From: UBA6055 sp965203755
Lineage (GTDB): Bacteria; Chloroflexota; Anaerolineae; Aggregatilineales; Phototrophicaceae
Assembly (NCBI GenBank): GCA_965203755.1
Contig: OZ241910.1
Coordinates: forward strand, 1 to 64,000
Reading direction: 5' to 3'
DNA: 64,000 bases
Below are positions 34,439 to 42,794 of the stretch, piece by piece. Numbering within the stretch: position 1 is the stretch's first letter; each line of letters starts with the position of its first letter. The notes below the pieces were generated by a model. That model had not been told where the DNA came from. It saw only the letters and a program-made list of their open reading frames with translations, and made no database searches. Position numbers and translations under genes: made by a program.

Positions 34439-34620
34439 AAGCTATATCAGGCTTAAAAGGAATGACAGGAGTACAAGGAATGACGAGCATGAACAGTTCA
34501 CCAGGTCCGCAAGGTCCCATCGGCCCACAAGGTCCCGCTGGGGCGCAAGGCCCCGTCGGCCCGCAAGGTCCCGCTGGCCCGCAAGGTCCCGTCGGGGCGC
34601 AAGGTCTCAAAGGCGACGCC
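34439..34620 (+). repeat. 182-bp direct repeat, copy 2
   Basis: The partner of 32195-32376. It includes the same leader, start codon and collagen-like segment, after which the two genes diverge at once. Confidence 0.9.
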
Positions 34621-36795
34621 GGCGAGGGCGTGCCCACCGGCGGCGCCGATGGACAGGTGCTGACCAAGCAGAGTTCCACCGATTACGACACCGCTTGGGA
34701 GGACGCGCCGTCGGCCGGCTCCGGCAATTCGCGCGGGGCGCTGTGGGCTACGTCGTCCGCTTTGCCCACCACTCCGTTTGCCGCAGCCTATTCACCGATC
34801 ACAGTTACTTGGACGGTGTCCCCCAATTCGCCTTTTACCGTGAGCGGCGCAATCATGCGAAAGCCGCGGCTCCGCGGCAGCCATGCGCTCAATACCTTGG
34901 GGCATTGGGTTGTTGTTGAGGTTAACAATCTTGAGGTATCCGAGCAGTTTGTGGACTGGGCTGTGTCCGAGCAGGAGCGGATTGCCGCCACAGCGACGGA
35001 TGTGCGACCGCGCTTTCAATGGGCCATTAGTCCTACTGGCGGTGTCAGCATTTTGACCATTGATCCGAATACGACCTACCTGGCCAATACTGTAATCAAG
35101 ATTTATGCCGCCATCGGCGCCGGCGCGACGGGGCCGCAAGGGCCAGCGGGCCCGCCTGGAAGCGGCGGCTTAAGCCAGACCCAAGTCGATGCCCGCATCG
35201 ATGCCCTGATACCGCCCGCCCGACGACTGCCCAGCTTTGCCGCCGGCGACGCCGGCGAGGTGGCGACGGTCAATGCAGCTGGCACCGCGATTGAGTTCAA
35301 GCCGGTCGCAGACGATGACGATGCCGAGACCCTGACGCGGCGCACCGCGCTCCCCACCACAGTTGGCTTTAATGTAGGCGATTTGATTAACCTTTCAGGC
35401 GTGATTTATGAACTGGTCGCCAACACCGAGGACGCTAACGTCTATCGTGGGACAATCGCTGCCAATGCCGCCGGCAATACAGGCTATTTTGGTGACGCGG
35501 TGTTTCACTTTCAAGCGGTCAGTCCGTTTAACATGCGGGTTAACTTCTCAAAGGCTGGTCTGCCGACCGCGCCCGCCAATCTGTATGTGAAATATCACAG
35601 CGGCAATGTGTATGCCGACATTGTGCTTAACCGCTCATCGGGGCGCGACACTTCAACCACGTGGGGATACGTTCATTCGCCAGGCACACCGGGACTTGAC
35701 GTGCCAATAGTTGGCGCCGGTTTTGATTTGACGGTATTCGGTGACAGCGCATACAGCGTCGCGCAGGCAATCCATACCGCCAGCCGATGGGAACGCGACG
35801 ACCGCAATGACGCCAACGTCAATCCCATCGCGCTAGGTGATAACACCGACCGCTGGCCAAAATCCAAGCTGCCAAGCGATACTGCGTACACAGCTGATTT
35901 GCCAAGCGTAACGCCGTCAATAACGCTTTTGACCCGTAATCCGGGGTTGGATCTTAACCGCACCGACACTGATTTTAATGTCAGCCAGGCGCCCTATTAC
36001 TGGTCTAATCCCGGCATTGACCTTGATGATTACCCGCATGGTGAGTTCCATTGCAGTTTGGAACTGCGGATAGCGCCCGTCAGCGATGTCAACATGGGCT
36101 TTGTCAGGAACAAAGCCAATCAGACTGTCGCCGACCGCAATGTGGCGCTTAGCAACATTGTCTTTGCCAGCGATTTGGCGGAGGAGGGCGACTATGTCGC
36201 ATCAAGCAATATCTCGGCTTTGACGGGGCTTAACATTTTCAGACAAACCGTTTATTCATCAAATACCATTGTCGGGCATTACAATATCATCTTAGTCCAC
36301 AACGCCAATAACGAGGTCGGCTTCCACGTCTACTGGGACGGCGAAAATGGTAATACTGGCGCGACCTTTACAGCCGAGCTTAGGATAACGTTCACGCCCA
36401 GCGACGCCACCGGCGGTGGGTCGGGGATTGTCGTTGGCACGACAAATTACACGCTGAACACCATCGCAGCTTCGTTCACCAGTACGGGATTTCGCTTTGA
36501 CCCGAACAAAACCGTACTCTTTTTGCTGGTGAACCTGATGGATCGGAGCGATGTTTCGCAGACAAGGCAAAAGCAGGGCATCACGCTGAACGTTTGGATC
36601 CCCAGTCTGAATGCACTCCCTGCGAAAACTGCTGGGGCCGGTCCAATACCGGGGGAATCGGTGATTATCGCCACCTACTGGGTGGGAACAGATGCCATCC
36701 AACTATCAGCAGGGCGGACGGCGCAAAATGAGCTACTACTGGTGTCCAACAATTCATACACAATCCGAGTTTACTTTAGGACTTTGCAGATCTAA
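34480..36795 (+). CDS. Second collagen-like phage tail-fibre-like protein
   Basis: 771 residues. The order is: Gly-X-Y stalk (about 8-43), module B (RGALWATSS...NTVIKIYAAIG), a short second collagen-like run (GATGPQGPAGPPG), a linker, module A (LINLSGVIYELV and YHSGNVYADIVLNRSSGRDT), module C (HGEFHCSLEL...ITFTP) and a unique C-terminal module ending TIRVYFRTLQI. Start 34480 matches the forced start of the first fibre; an in-frame ATG 18 bases earlier is open here because CAA replaces the TAA. It begins a chain of overlapping phage-like genes. Confidence 0.7.
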   Translation: MTSMNSSPGPQGPIGPQGPAGAQGPVGPQGPAGPQGPVGAQGLKGDAGEGVPTGGADGQVLTKQSSTDYDTAWEDAPSAGSGNSRGALWATSSALPTTPFAAAYSPITVTWTVSPNSPFTVSGAIMRKPRLRGSHALNTLGHWVVVEVNNLEVSEQFVDWAVSEQERIAATATDVRPRFQWAISPTGGVSILTIDPNTTYLANTVIKIYAAIGAGATGPQGPAGPPGSGGLSQTQVDARIDALIPPARRLPSFAAGDAGEVATVNAAGTAIEFKPVADDDDAETLTRRTALPTTVGFNVGDLINLSGVIYELVANTEDANVYRGTIAANAAGNTGYFGDAVFHFQAVSPFNMRVNFSKAGLPTAPANLYVKYHSGNVYADIVLNRSSGRDTSTTWGYVHSPGTPGLDVPIVGAGFDLTVFGDSAYSVAQAIHTASRWERDDRNDANVNPIALGDNTDRWPKSKLPSDTAYTADLPSVTPSITLLTRNPGLDLNRTDTDFNVSQAPYYWSNPGIDLDDYPHGEFHCSLELRIAPVSDVNMGFVRNKANQTVADRNVALSNIVFASDLAEEGDYVASSNISALTGLNIFRQTVYSSNTIVGHYNIILVHNANNEVGFHVYWDGENGNTGATFTAELRITFTPSDATGGGSGIVVGTTNYTLNTIAASFTSTGFRFDPNKTVLFLLVNLMDRSDVSQTRQKQGITLNVWIPSLNALPAKTAGAGPIPGESVIIATYWVGTDAIQLSAGRTAQNELLLVSNNSYTIRVYFRTLQI

Positions 36796-36896
36796 TGGCT
36801 TTACCCGTACCAGCTGAATGGGATCCGGGACTATCGCTAACGGGCAAGGACTGGGCGGCGCAGTTGACCGGGTTAATCAGCGACGAAGGGGATTGA
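36795..36896 (+). CDS. Tiny phage-cluster protein, 33 aa
   Basis: Its ATG overlaps the fibre stop codon by one base (TAATG) and its stop is one base before the next ATG. The product is acidic, begins MALPVPAEWDP and has two Trp. It has no recognised family, but the exact fit into the overlapping gene chain supports translation by coupling. Confidence 0.5.
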   Translation: MALPVPAEWDPGLSLTGKDWAAQLTGLISDEGD

Positions 36897-36897
36897 T

Positions 36898-37356
36898 ATG
36901 GCATTATTTTTTAGTGGCAGTCGATATTCACGCGAGTTGGTTATTTCCATTCCGCGCGGTTTGCCGCCAGAAATGGAATATGCAGTCATGCGGCAGATGG
37001 GGGATGACTTTATCGATATCTGTATCCGCATGCTGCCATTTTATCCAGTCGCCAGCAAGAAGGGGCGGCCGCCATTTTCCAAGTCGGGGGTTCTGCTGCG
37101 GTCGATTGATTGTCGTCCGGTGTACAATCGCTTGTTTGTCTATATGGTCAGCTATGGGAAGGCATTGCATGAAGGGCTTGACCGCCCATTTGTTGAGCTT
37201 GCCGTCAGCCGGCTTGACCCGCGCATGCGGAATAATTTGGTGTCTGCATTTAACGCCGCGAGCGACGCGGATGACACCTTTCAGGAACGATTTTCCATCT
37301 TTGATTTGTTTGGCTGGTTCGTTCGCGGGCTAGCATATTTGGACAGGATTTTCTGA
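36898..37356 (+). CDS. Uncharacterised phage-cluster protein, 152 aa
   Basis: A mixed, soluble-looking protein with a C-terminal hydrophobic patch (FDLFGWFVRGLAYLDRIF). No motif I recognise. It sits between the fibre and lysis genes, overlapping the next ATG by one base (TGATG). By position it may be a tail-tip, chaperone or lysis-associated protein; this is a guess from gene order only. Confidence 0.6.
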   Translation: MALFFSGSRYSRELVISIPRGLPPEMEYAVMRQMGDDFIDICIRMLPFYPVASKKGRPPFSKSGVLLRSIDCRPVYNRLFVYMVSYGKALHEGLDRPFVELAVSRLDPRMRNNLVSAFNAASDADDTFQERFSIFDLFGWFVRGLAYLDRIF

Positions 37357-37517
37357 TGACTTTTGGCGAGTTTCTTTCCGAAGTGGTGGTTTCAGTTGTT
37401 GATTTTTTGCTGGTCATGTTGCGCGCCCCGGCGGAATGGGTTATTTTTTGCCTGCTATTGGTGTATCTTGGCTATAAGTGGAAGCAGCGGAAGGTGAAGG
37501 AGAAGCGCAATGAATGA
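37356..37517 (+). CDS. Small single-pass membrane protein, possible holin or spanin-like, 53 aa
   Basis: An N-terminal polar and hydrophobic start, one clear helix (about 29-43, WVIFCLLLVYLGY) and a highly basic tail (KWKQRKVKEKR). Such a short anchor with a charged end is common in phage lysis cassettes. It overlaps the genes on both sides (1 and 8 bases). Confidence 0.55.
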   Translation: MTFGEFLSEVVVSVVDFLLVMLRAPAEWVIFCLLLVYLGYKWKQRKVKEKRNE

Positions 37518-37689
37518 TTTTATCAAGGAGCATGGCAAGGACTTTATCCGAACATTGGTGGCGGTCGTGGCCGCGCTTTCCATCGCGGCGCCACCCGTCG
37601 CACAATTCATTGATGATACCTGCGTATCAATCGAGGAAGTGATTGAACACACCGGAGGGGCGGATGAAAATCCAGGAAGCGGCGACTAA
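37510..37689 (+). CDS. Small membrane protein, possible holin-like, 59 aa
   Basis: It begins MNDFIKEHGKDF, followed by one hydrophobic segment (about 14-32, TLVAVVAALSIAAPPVAQF) and an acidic C-terminus. Its start overlaps the previous gene by 8 bases and its end overlaps the lysozyme-like gene by 26. The position directly before a cell-wall hydrolase-like gene is the main reason for the holin suggestion. Confidence 0.55.
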   Translation: MNDFIKEHGKDFIRTLVAVVAALSIAAPPVAQFIDDTCVSIEEVIEHTGGADENPGSGD

Positions 37690-38305
37690 AATCATCAGCG
37701 CGTGGGAACACACCGGGCATTATGACTGCCACGGCGACGGCGCTTACGGCCTGATTGGCTGGCAGGGCGGCGAACTGCGCGGGCTGCTGCATGAGTTCCT
37801 GGCTGCTGGCGGGACGCTCAAGCGGCCCCCGGGAGAGTATGCGGTTGAACTGCTCGATGACGATGGTAGCCATCAGGACGACGAACTCAACTGCCTGGCA
37901 AAGACGCCGCTTATGCAGCGGGTACAGCGAGAGCAGGCGTCCCGCTATATGGAGCGAGCCATCAAGTGGCAATGGCGGTTTTATCCGTTCAAGACGGCGC
38001 TAGGACAGTTAATCTGCTGCGACATCGGGGTTAACTCCGGCTTTGAGAATTTTTATGTCAAGAATTGCGGCGGCACACTCAAAAACGACGAGGCATCGAT
38101 GCTTGTCAAGGTGATGGAGTATCGCAGGTCTGCCCTGAAAGGGTATGGTATATGGCAGAGATATAAGGGCATCCGTCGCCGGTGGCAATTCTATAATAAT
38201 ATGCTGTGCACCGATTCGCTAGATCTCTCTGACTGCCAGCCAACCGTCCAAGTTAATGGTGTGGACGTGGATCTGGGAAATGACCCGATTCAGCCATTCG
38301 TTTGA
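37664..38305 (+). CDS. Lysozyme/chitosanase-like endolysin
   Basis: 213 residues from ATG 37664, preceded by GGAGGGG. The N-terminal motif SAWEHTGHYDCHGDGAYGLI, with a Glu followed by Asp-Gly near residue 30, resembles lysozyme-superfamily phage endolysins of the GH46 chitosanase-like group. A Cys-rich centre (CCDIGVNSGFENFYVKNCGG) follows. It is the last gene of the overlapping phage-like chain. The catalytic assignment comes from pattern resemblance only. Confidence 0.5.
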   Translation: MKIQEAATKIISAWEHTGHYDCHGDGAYGLIGWQGGELRGLLHEFLAAGGTLKRPPGEYAVELLDDDGSHQDDELNCLAKTPLMQRVQREQASRYMERAIKWQWRFYPFKTALGQLICCDIGVNSGFENFYVKNCGGTLKNDEASMLVKVMEYRRSALKGYGIWQRYKGIRRRWQFYNNMLCTDSLDLSDCQPTVQVNGVDVDLGNDPIQPFV

Positions 38306-38392
38306 CAGGTACTAGATGACTTGTGGCATTATCAATCGCTGTATGGCTTTGCTGTGAAGCCGGTAATTTGGAAAGAGTCGATAAAATAAGGA

Positions 38393-38416
38393 CAGGGCGG
38401 GGAAATGGCCGCCCTG
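38393..38416 (+). terminator. Hairpin after the phage-like gene chain
   Basis: CAGGGCGG and CCGCCCTG form a perfect 8-bp stem with an 8-base loop, 88 bases after the endolysin stop. There is no T-run after it, so it is a plausible but weak terminator. Confidence 0.45.
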
Positions 38417-38452
38417 CGTAGACAAACCAGAGTTCCGTCGAGAACCTAGTTC

Positions 38453-38469
38453 TGCGTTATTATAACGCA
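38453..38469. promoter_or_regulatory. Perfect 17-base palindrome
   Basis: TGCGTTAT-T-ATAACGCA has perfect 8-bp arms and a one-base centre. It lies at the border of the phage-like island, 16 bases before a short open frame with a good ribosome-binding site. It looks like a repressor operator. Confidence 0.45.
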
Positions 38470-38485
38470 AGGAAGGACAATTACC

Positions 38486-38596
38486 ATGTTAGATAAGCAG
38501 GAAGTCAACTTCGGTTTTGAAGGGTTGCATCATTTTCATAGCTGCTCCGGTTCTATGATGGACGAAGGGCTGCGGCCGCTTCGTCAAGTTGAGTAA
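38486..38596 (+). CDS. Possible small protein, 36 aa
   Basis: The ATG is 8 bases after GGAAGGA. The product is polar with a HHFHSCS cluster. It overlaps the 3' end of the convergent shikimate dehydrogenase-like gene by 44 bases, which lowers confidence. No family. Confidence 0.3.
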   Translation: MLDKQEVNFGFEGLHHFHSCSGSMMDEGLRPLRQVE

Positions 38597-39479
38597 ATAG
38601 GTCGCTGGTTAGCTGAATCTGAAAAATTTCAGCAATGGCCTGCGTCCAGCCGTGCAAAAAATAAACCCAGCCATCCTCGATTGTAAGATGACGCGTCCTT
38701 GCCTGTGCCTGCGCCTGCCGCATAAACTTGCGCTCGCCGCGATAATTTAACTCCCAGACCAGTCCGTTTTGGGGAAAGTGAACGGCATCCGTCACTGGCG
38801 ACCCCGGCCGGTCTTTGCCGAGGCCGGTGGCGTTAATTACCATGGACCCGGCGGGTAAATCCCGCATGAGAGCATCGTTTGCAGCCGCGGTCGGCGTCAG
38901 ATGATAATCAAACTGAATCGCTGCATTCAATGGATCAAGGATTTTGCGGATCGCATCCAGCCGTTCCGGCGAGATGTCCACCAGAATCAAGCGGCGCGGG
39001 CAGCCATGCGTTTTCGACTGCTGTGCCAGGCAGACGCTGATGGCGATGGCGGCGCCGCCGGCTCCCAGACATAGAACATCATGTTCGCCCGCCTGCCAGT
39101 GTCCGGCGGGGACAAAATGCTCCAGCGCCAAGCCGGATGAAATCGGGTCTTTGGCAAAGCCTTTCAAACGGCCATCGGACTTGGCAATGCAGGAGACCTC
39201 GCCGCAAATGCGAGCATAAGGGTCAAGGTCATCAAACATATCATAACAGGCATGAAGCAAGTCGATTTTGTGGGTCGTCACCAGCGCGCCCATTGACCGT
39301 GGATCCGCTTTAATCTGTTGGACAATCTGGCGGTAGGCCGCCGGCGGAGCCTGAATCGGTACATCCTGCCCCAGGATTTGTGCATCCAAGCCGAGAATGT
39401 CCGACCATTTCGGGAAAACGCTCATGATCGAGGATTGTTGGGTGGTCACGCCGATAAAATAGATTTTCGCTGTCTGCAT
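38553..39479 (-). CDS. Shikimate/quinate dehydrogenase-family protein
   Basis: 308 residues. The N-terminal substrate domain has LVTTHK (catalytic-Lys motif, VTxPHK in AroE), and the catalytic Asp is likely in GFAKDPISS (normally GxNTDxxG). The nucleotide domain has LGAGGAAIAISVCL. It probably uses a sugar acid or cyclitol-like substrate rather than shikimate, because it adjoins an FGGY sugar kinase gene and no aro genes are nearby. It lies 29 bases downstream of that kinase gene. Confidence 0.7.
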   Translation of the reverse strand: MQTAKIYFIGVTTQQSSIMSVFPKWSDILGLDAQILGQDVPIQAPPAAYRQIVQQIKADPRSMGALVTTHKIDLLHACYDMFDDLDPYARICGEVSCIAKSDGRLKGFAKDPISSGLALEHFVPAGHWQAGEHDVLCLGAGGAAIAISVCLAQQSKTHGCPRRLILVDISPERLDAIRKILDPLNAAIQFDYHLTPTAAANDALMRDLPAGSMVINATGLGKDRPGSPVTDAVHFPQNGLVWELNYRGERKFMRQAQAQARTRHLTIEDGWVYFLHGWTQAIAEIFQIQLTSDLFTQLDEAAAALRPS

Positions 39480-39508
39480 GCTGTCATCTGCTTTGGTCTT
39501 TGCGGTGA

Positions 39509-41035
39509 TTATAACGCGGCGATGTCATCATATATCGGGACAAGCGCCTCATAGATTTTGTTAAAAACGGGATACATGCTGTCATAAACTGCCTGCGCGT
39601 TCGGATCGGGCAAGACTGTGGCAGCGATATCGTTCATAGTTTCGATCATCGAGAAATCGGGATACAAACCGACGCCGACCCCGCCGACCAGCGCCGCGCC
39701 CATGGAGGTCGCTTCTTCCAGGATGTTCAGGCGATGAACCGGCAGTCCATAAATATCTGCCATCATCTGATTCCAGATGCGCCCGCTGCCGCCGCCGCCG
39801 ATGACGCGCATGGCATCAATGCGGGTGCCCTGCTGACGAAACGCGTCCAGAATCACCCGCAGGTTCATCGTGATGCCTTCCAGCACTGCGCGGTACAGAT
39901 GCGCCCGCGAATGACGGATGGTAAGCCCGACAAAAGCGCCGCGGGCATGAGGATTCCAGCGCGGGCTGCGTTCCCCCATTAAATACGGCAGATAAAACAG
40001 CCCCTCGGCGCCGGCATCGACCTGGGCGACTTCCAGATTGATAAGCTCATAAACGCTGATGCCCAGCGCTTTGGCGGCTTGATGCTCAAAGAGCGCCAGT
40101 TGGTCGCGCGCCCATTGATAAGATGCGCCGGCCGCCTGCATGGTGCCGGTTGGCATGACCATGTTTGGAATCACATGCCCGAAGGTGAACGTGCGGTACT
40201 GGGGGTCATAAATCGGCTTCGGGGTCGAAATGGCGATCCATGACGACGAACCGACATAGTTATAGGCGGCCCCCGCCTGGATTACCCCAGCGCCGGCCGC
40301 CGCGCAAGCGCCATCGCCGCCGCCGATGACGACCTTGGTCCCGGCCGCCACCCCGATTTCATCGGCGACGCTCGCCAGCACCTCGCCAGCAACCTCAATC
40401 GACTGCCGAATCGGTGGCAGTTTGTCGACCGGCAAATCAACAGCATCCAGAATTCTGCCCGACCAATCGCCCTTTTCCAAATCATACAGGTTCATACTGG
40501 AGGCATCGGAAGGATCGGTCACAAAATTGCCGGTCAGCCGAGCGACAATGGAATCTTTGGCATGAACAAATTTGTACGTAGCTTCATAAATATCCGGCTG
40601 ATGATCGCGGATCCACAAAATCTTCGCCAGCGAATATGGGCAGCTAAGCCGATGGCCGGTAATTTGATAGACCTCCGCCAACGAAAGCCGCTCTCGAATC
40701 CACAACTCCTGCTCCAAGGCGCGCTGGTCAGCCCAGATGATGGCATTGCGTAACGGACGCGCTTCTTTGTCAAGCGGCACGGCGCCCATCATCTGCCCGC
40801 TAAACGCGATGCCGGCAATGTCATTTTTGCCGACGCCGGTTTCCGCCAGCAGCCGGCGCGTCGACTGGCAGACGGCGCGCCACCAGTCCTGCGGGTTCTG
40901 TTCAGCCCAACCGGTATGTGCATATTCAGTCTCATAAGCATCAAATGAAGCGCCGACAAGCCGTCCCTCGCGGTCATAAAGCGCTGCCTTGTTGCCGGTT
41001 GTTCCCAGATCATGCGCGATAATATGATTTTCCAT
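39509..41035 (-). CDS. FGGY-family carbohydrate kinase (xylulokinase-like)
   Basis: 508 residues of the FGGY kinase fold. The N-terminal phosphate motif is HDLGTTGNKAAL, then GQMMGAVPLDKEARPLRNAIIW-type substrate-loop residues and WADQRA. The second domain has GGGDGACAAAGAGV and the adenosine motif GGGGSGRIWNQMMADI. Xylulokinase is the closest subgroup by these motifs, but the substrate is not certain. It is transcribed divergently from the third ABC locus, separated by 231 bases that should hold both promoters. Confidence 0.83.
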   Translation of the reverse strand: MENHIIAHDLGTTGNKAALYDREGRLVGASFDAYETEYAHTGWAEQNPQDWWRAVCQSTRRLLAETGVGKNDIAGIAFSGQMMGAVPLDKEARPLRNAIIWADQRALEQELWIRERLSLAEVYQITGHRLSCPYSLAKILWIRDHQPDIYEATYKFVHAKDSIVARLTGNFVTDPSDASSMNLYDLEKGDWSGRILDAVDLPVDKLPPIRQSIEVAGEVLASVADEIGVAAGTKVVIGGGDGACAAAGAGVIQAGAAYNYVGSSSWIAISTPKPIYDPQYRTFTFGHVIPNMVMPTGTMQAAGASYQWARDQLALFEHQAAKALGISVYELINLEVAQVDAGAEGLFYLPYLMGERSPRWNPHARGAFVGLTIRHSRAHLYRAVLEGITMNLRVILDAFRQQGTRIDAMRVIGGGGSGRIWNQMMADIYGLPVHRLNILEEATSMGAALVGGVGVGLYPDFSMIETMNDIAATVLPDPNAQAVYDSMYPVFNKIYEALVPIYDDIAAL

Positions 41036-41266
41036 TTTTCATCCCCGAAAATGAAACCGCGAGCCGATTATGCACATTAGCATATTCAATTCAGACTGCA
41101 ATTACAAGCAAAACAGCCGCGAACATCATTCACAACCCTGTTTTAATCAAGCGCGTTCAAGTATAATAGGAAAAATTGCGAAAGGAGCGGCGTATCGAAA
41201 CCAGAAAAATGCCAAGTTCTGCCAAGCTGAAACTATTTATCCATTTTGTTCACAGGGAGCGTAAAA

Positions 41267-42724
41267 ATGCGTAGACTATCTACCCTAGCTATACTTTTGA
41301 CCTTGTTGATGGCGGCTTCGGTCGGCGCACAGGATTTCTCCGGGCAAACCGTGGTTGTGGTGACCCAAACCGGTTCGGCAATCGGAGGACCAGTCCTGGA
41401 TAAAGGTCCCATCTGGGAAGAGATGACCGGCGGCAACATTGAACTTCAGACTTTTGCCTTTGGCGAACTCTTCGAGAAAATCTCGACGGCTCTCGCCACC
41501 GGCTCCGGTGATTATGATGTCATCATTTACGCCGCCGACTGGGCTGGTGATATTATGGCGCCCGGGTATGTTCTGGAGATATCCGAAGCCATTCTCGATC
41601 AGATTGACGCCGATGATGTCATTCCCTTGTATGCCGACCGCATCACCACTTGGGGCGGCGTGCCGTATGCGCTGCCATACGACGGCGATGCCCATATGCT
41701 GTATTATCGCAAAGACCTGTTTGCCAATGCAGACTATCAGGCCGCCTTTGAAGCTGAATATGGCTATCCATTGGCTGAACCGGTCACCTGGTCGCAATAT
41801 GCGGATATCGCGGCTTTCTTCAACGGCAAAGAAGTCGAAACGGCTGGCGAGGCCGCGCCGATTTTTGGCGCCTTGGAAGCGCAGCGCCGCAACGCTCAAT
41901 CTTACTGGGTGTATTTGTCCCGCGCCGCCGGTTATGGCAAAGTTCCCGGCAACCCCTGTTTCTTCTTTAGCTGCGACGACATGACGCCGCAGGTGAACAA
42001 CCCCGGCTGGGTTCGGGCTTTGGAAGAATATGTCGCCATCCGCGCCGTCGGGGATCCGGAAATGATTAACTATGATGTCGCCGACACCCGCACGCTGTTC
42101 ACAACCGGCACCGCTGTCCTGAACCTCGACTGGGGCGATGTCGGCACGATTTCAGTTGATCCGAACGCGTCTATCGTTCAGGGCGATGTCGGTTTTGGCG
42201 TGCTGCCCGGCGGCGATTCCTACTGGGATTATGAAGCCGGCGAATGGGTCATGGAAACCAACCCGGCGCCCTTTATCGCCTTTGGCGGCTGGATTATCTC
42301 GGTGGCCGCCGACAGCGATGTGACCGAAGCCGCCCTTGACTTCGCCGCCTTCCTCGCCAGCAAAGACATGGTGAATGAACTGGCTGTCACCGGTGGCACC
42401 GGCATCAATCCGTCGCGCTTCAGCCAGCTGGAAGACACCGCGCCTTGGGTGGCTGCCGGCTTCGATGAAGAAAGCGCCGCCGATTATCTGGATGCCATCC
42501 AAAACACCATCAACCACCCCAACGCCGTGCTTGACATTCGGATTACGGGTTCCGCTGAATACCTGTCGACGCTGGATGCCGAAATCGCGCGGGCAGTCGC
42601 TGGGGAAATCAGCGCACAGGCGGCGCTTGACAATACCGCCGCTCTGTGGGACGACATCACCGACCGTCTGGGACGCGATGCACAGCTTGCACAATACAAG
42701 GCCGCCGTTGGCTTCGGCAGCTAA
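41267..42724 (+). CDS. Sugar ABC transporter substrate-binding protein (Sec signal)
   Basis: 485 residues from ATG 41267 (AGGGAG upstream). The signal peptide MRRLSTLAILLTLLMAAS is cleaved probably after VGAQ. The mature part has family-1 features, including LYYRKDLFANADYQAAFEAEYGYPL and a C-terminal QAALDNTAALWDDIT helix. It is the capture subunit for the permeases downstream; ribokinase in the same operon and a xylulokinase-like gene opposite suggest a pentose. TATAAT at 41162-41167 is a likely -10 element. Confidence 0.87.
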   Translation: MRRLSTLAILLTLLMAASVGAQDFSGQTVVVVTQTGSAIGGPVLDKGPIWEEMTGGNIELQTFAFGELFEKISTALATGSGDYDVIIYAADWAGDIMAPGYVLEISEAILDQIDADDVIPLYADRITTWGGVPYALPYDGDAHMLYYRKDLFANADYQAAFEAEYGYPLAEPVTWSQYADIAAFFNGKEVETAGEAAPIFGALEAQRRNAQSYWVYLSRAAGYGKVPGNPCFFFSCDDMTPQVNNPGWVRALEEYVAIRAVGDPEMINYDVADTRTLFTTGTAVLNLDWGDVGTISVDPNASIVQGDVGFGVLPGGDSYWDYEAGEWVMETNPAPFIAFGGWIISVAADSDVTEAALDFAAFLASKDMVNELAVTGGTGINPSRFSQLEDTAPWVAAGFDEESAADYLDAIQNTINHPNAVLDIRITGSAEYLSTLDAEIARAVAGEISAQAALDNTAALWDDITDRLGRDAQLAQYKAAVGFGS

Positions 42725-42745
42725 TTGAGGCCGCAACCTGTATGC

Positions 42746-42769
42746 AGGGGCGGGAGAAATCTCGCCCTT
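42746..42769 (+). terminator. Intercistronic hairpin after the binding-protein gene
   Basis: AGGGGC-(GG bulge)-GAG pairs with CTC-GCCCTT (one G-U) around AAAT. It stands between the binding-protein stop and the permease start, as in the other three ABC loci. Confidence 0.5.
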
Positions 42770-42794
42770 GCTTTCACTTGCGCGGAAGCATGCC

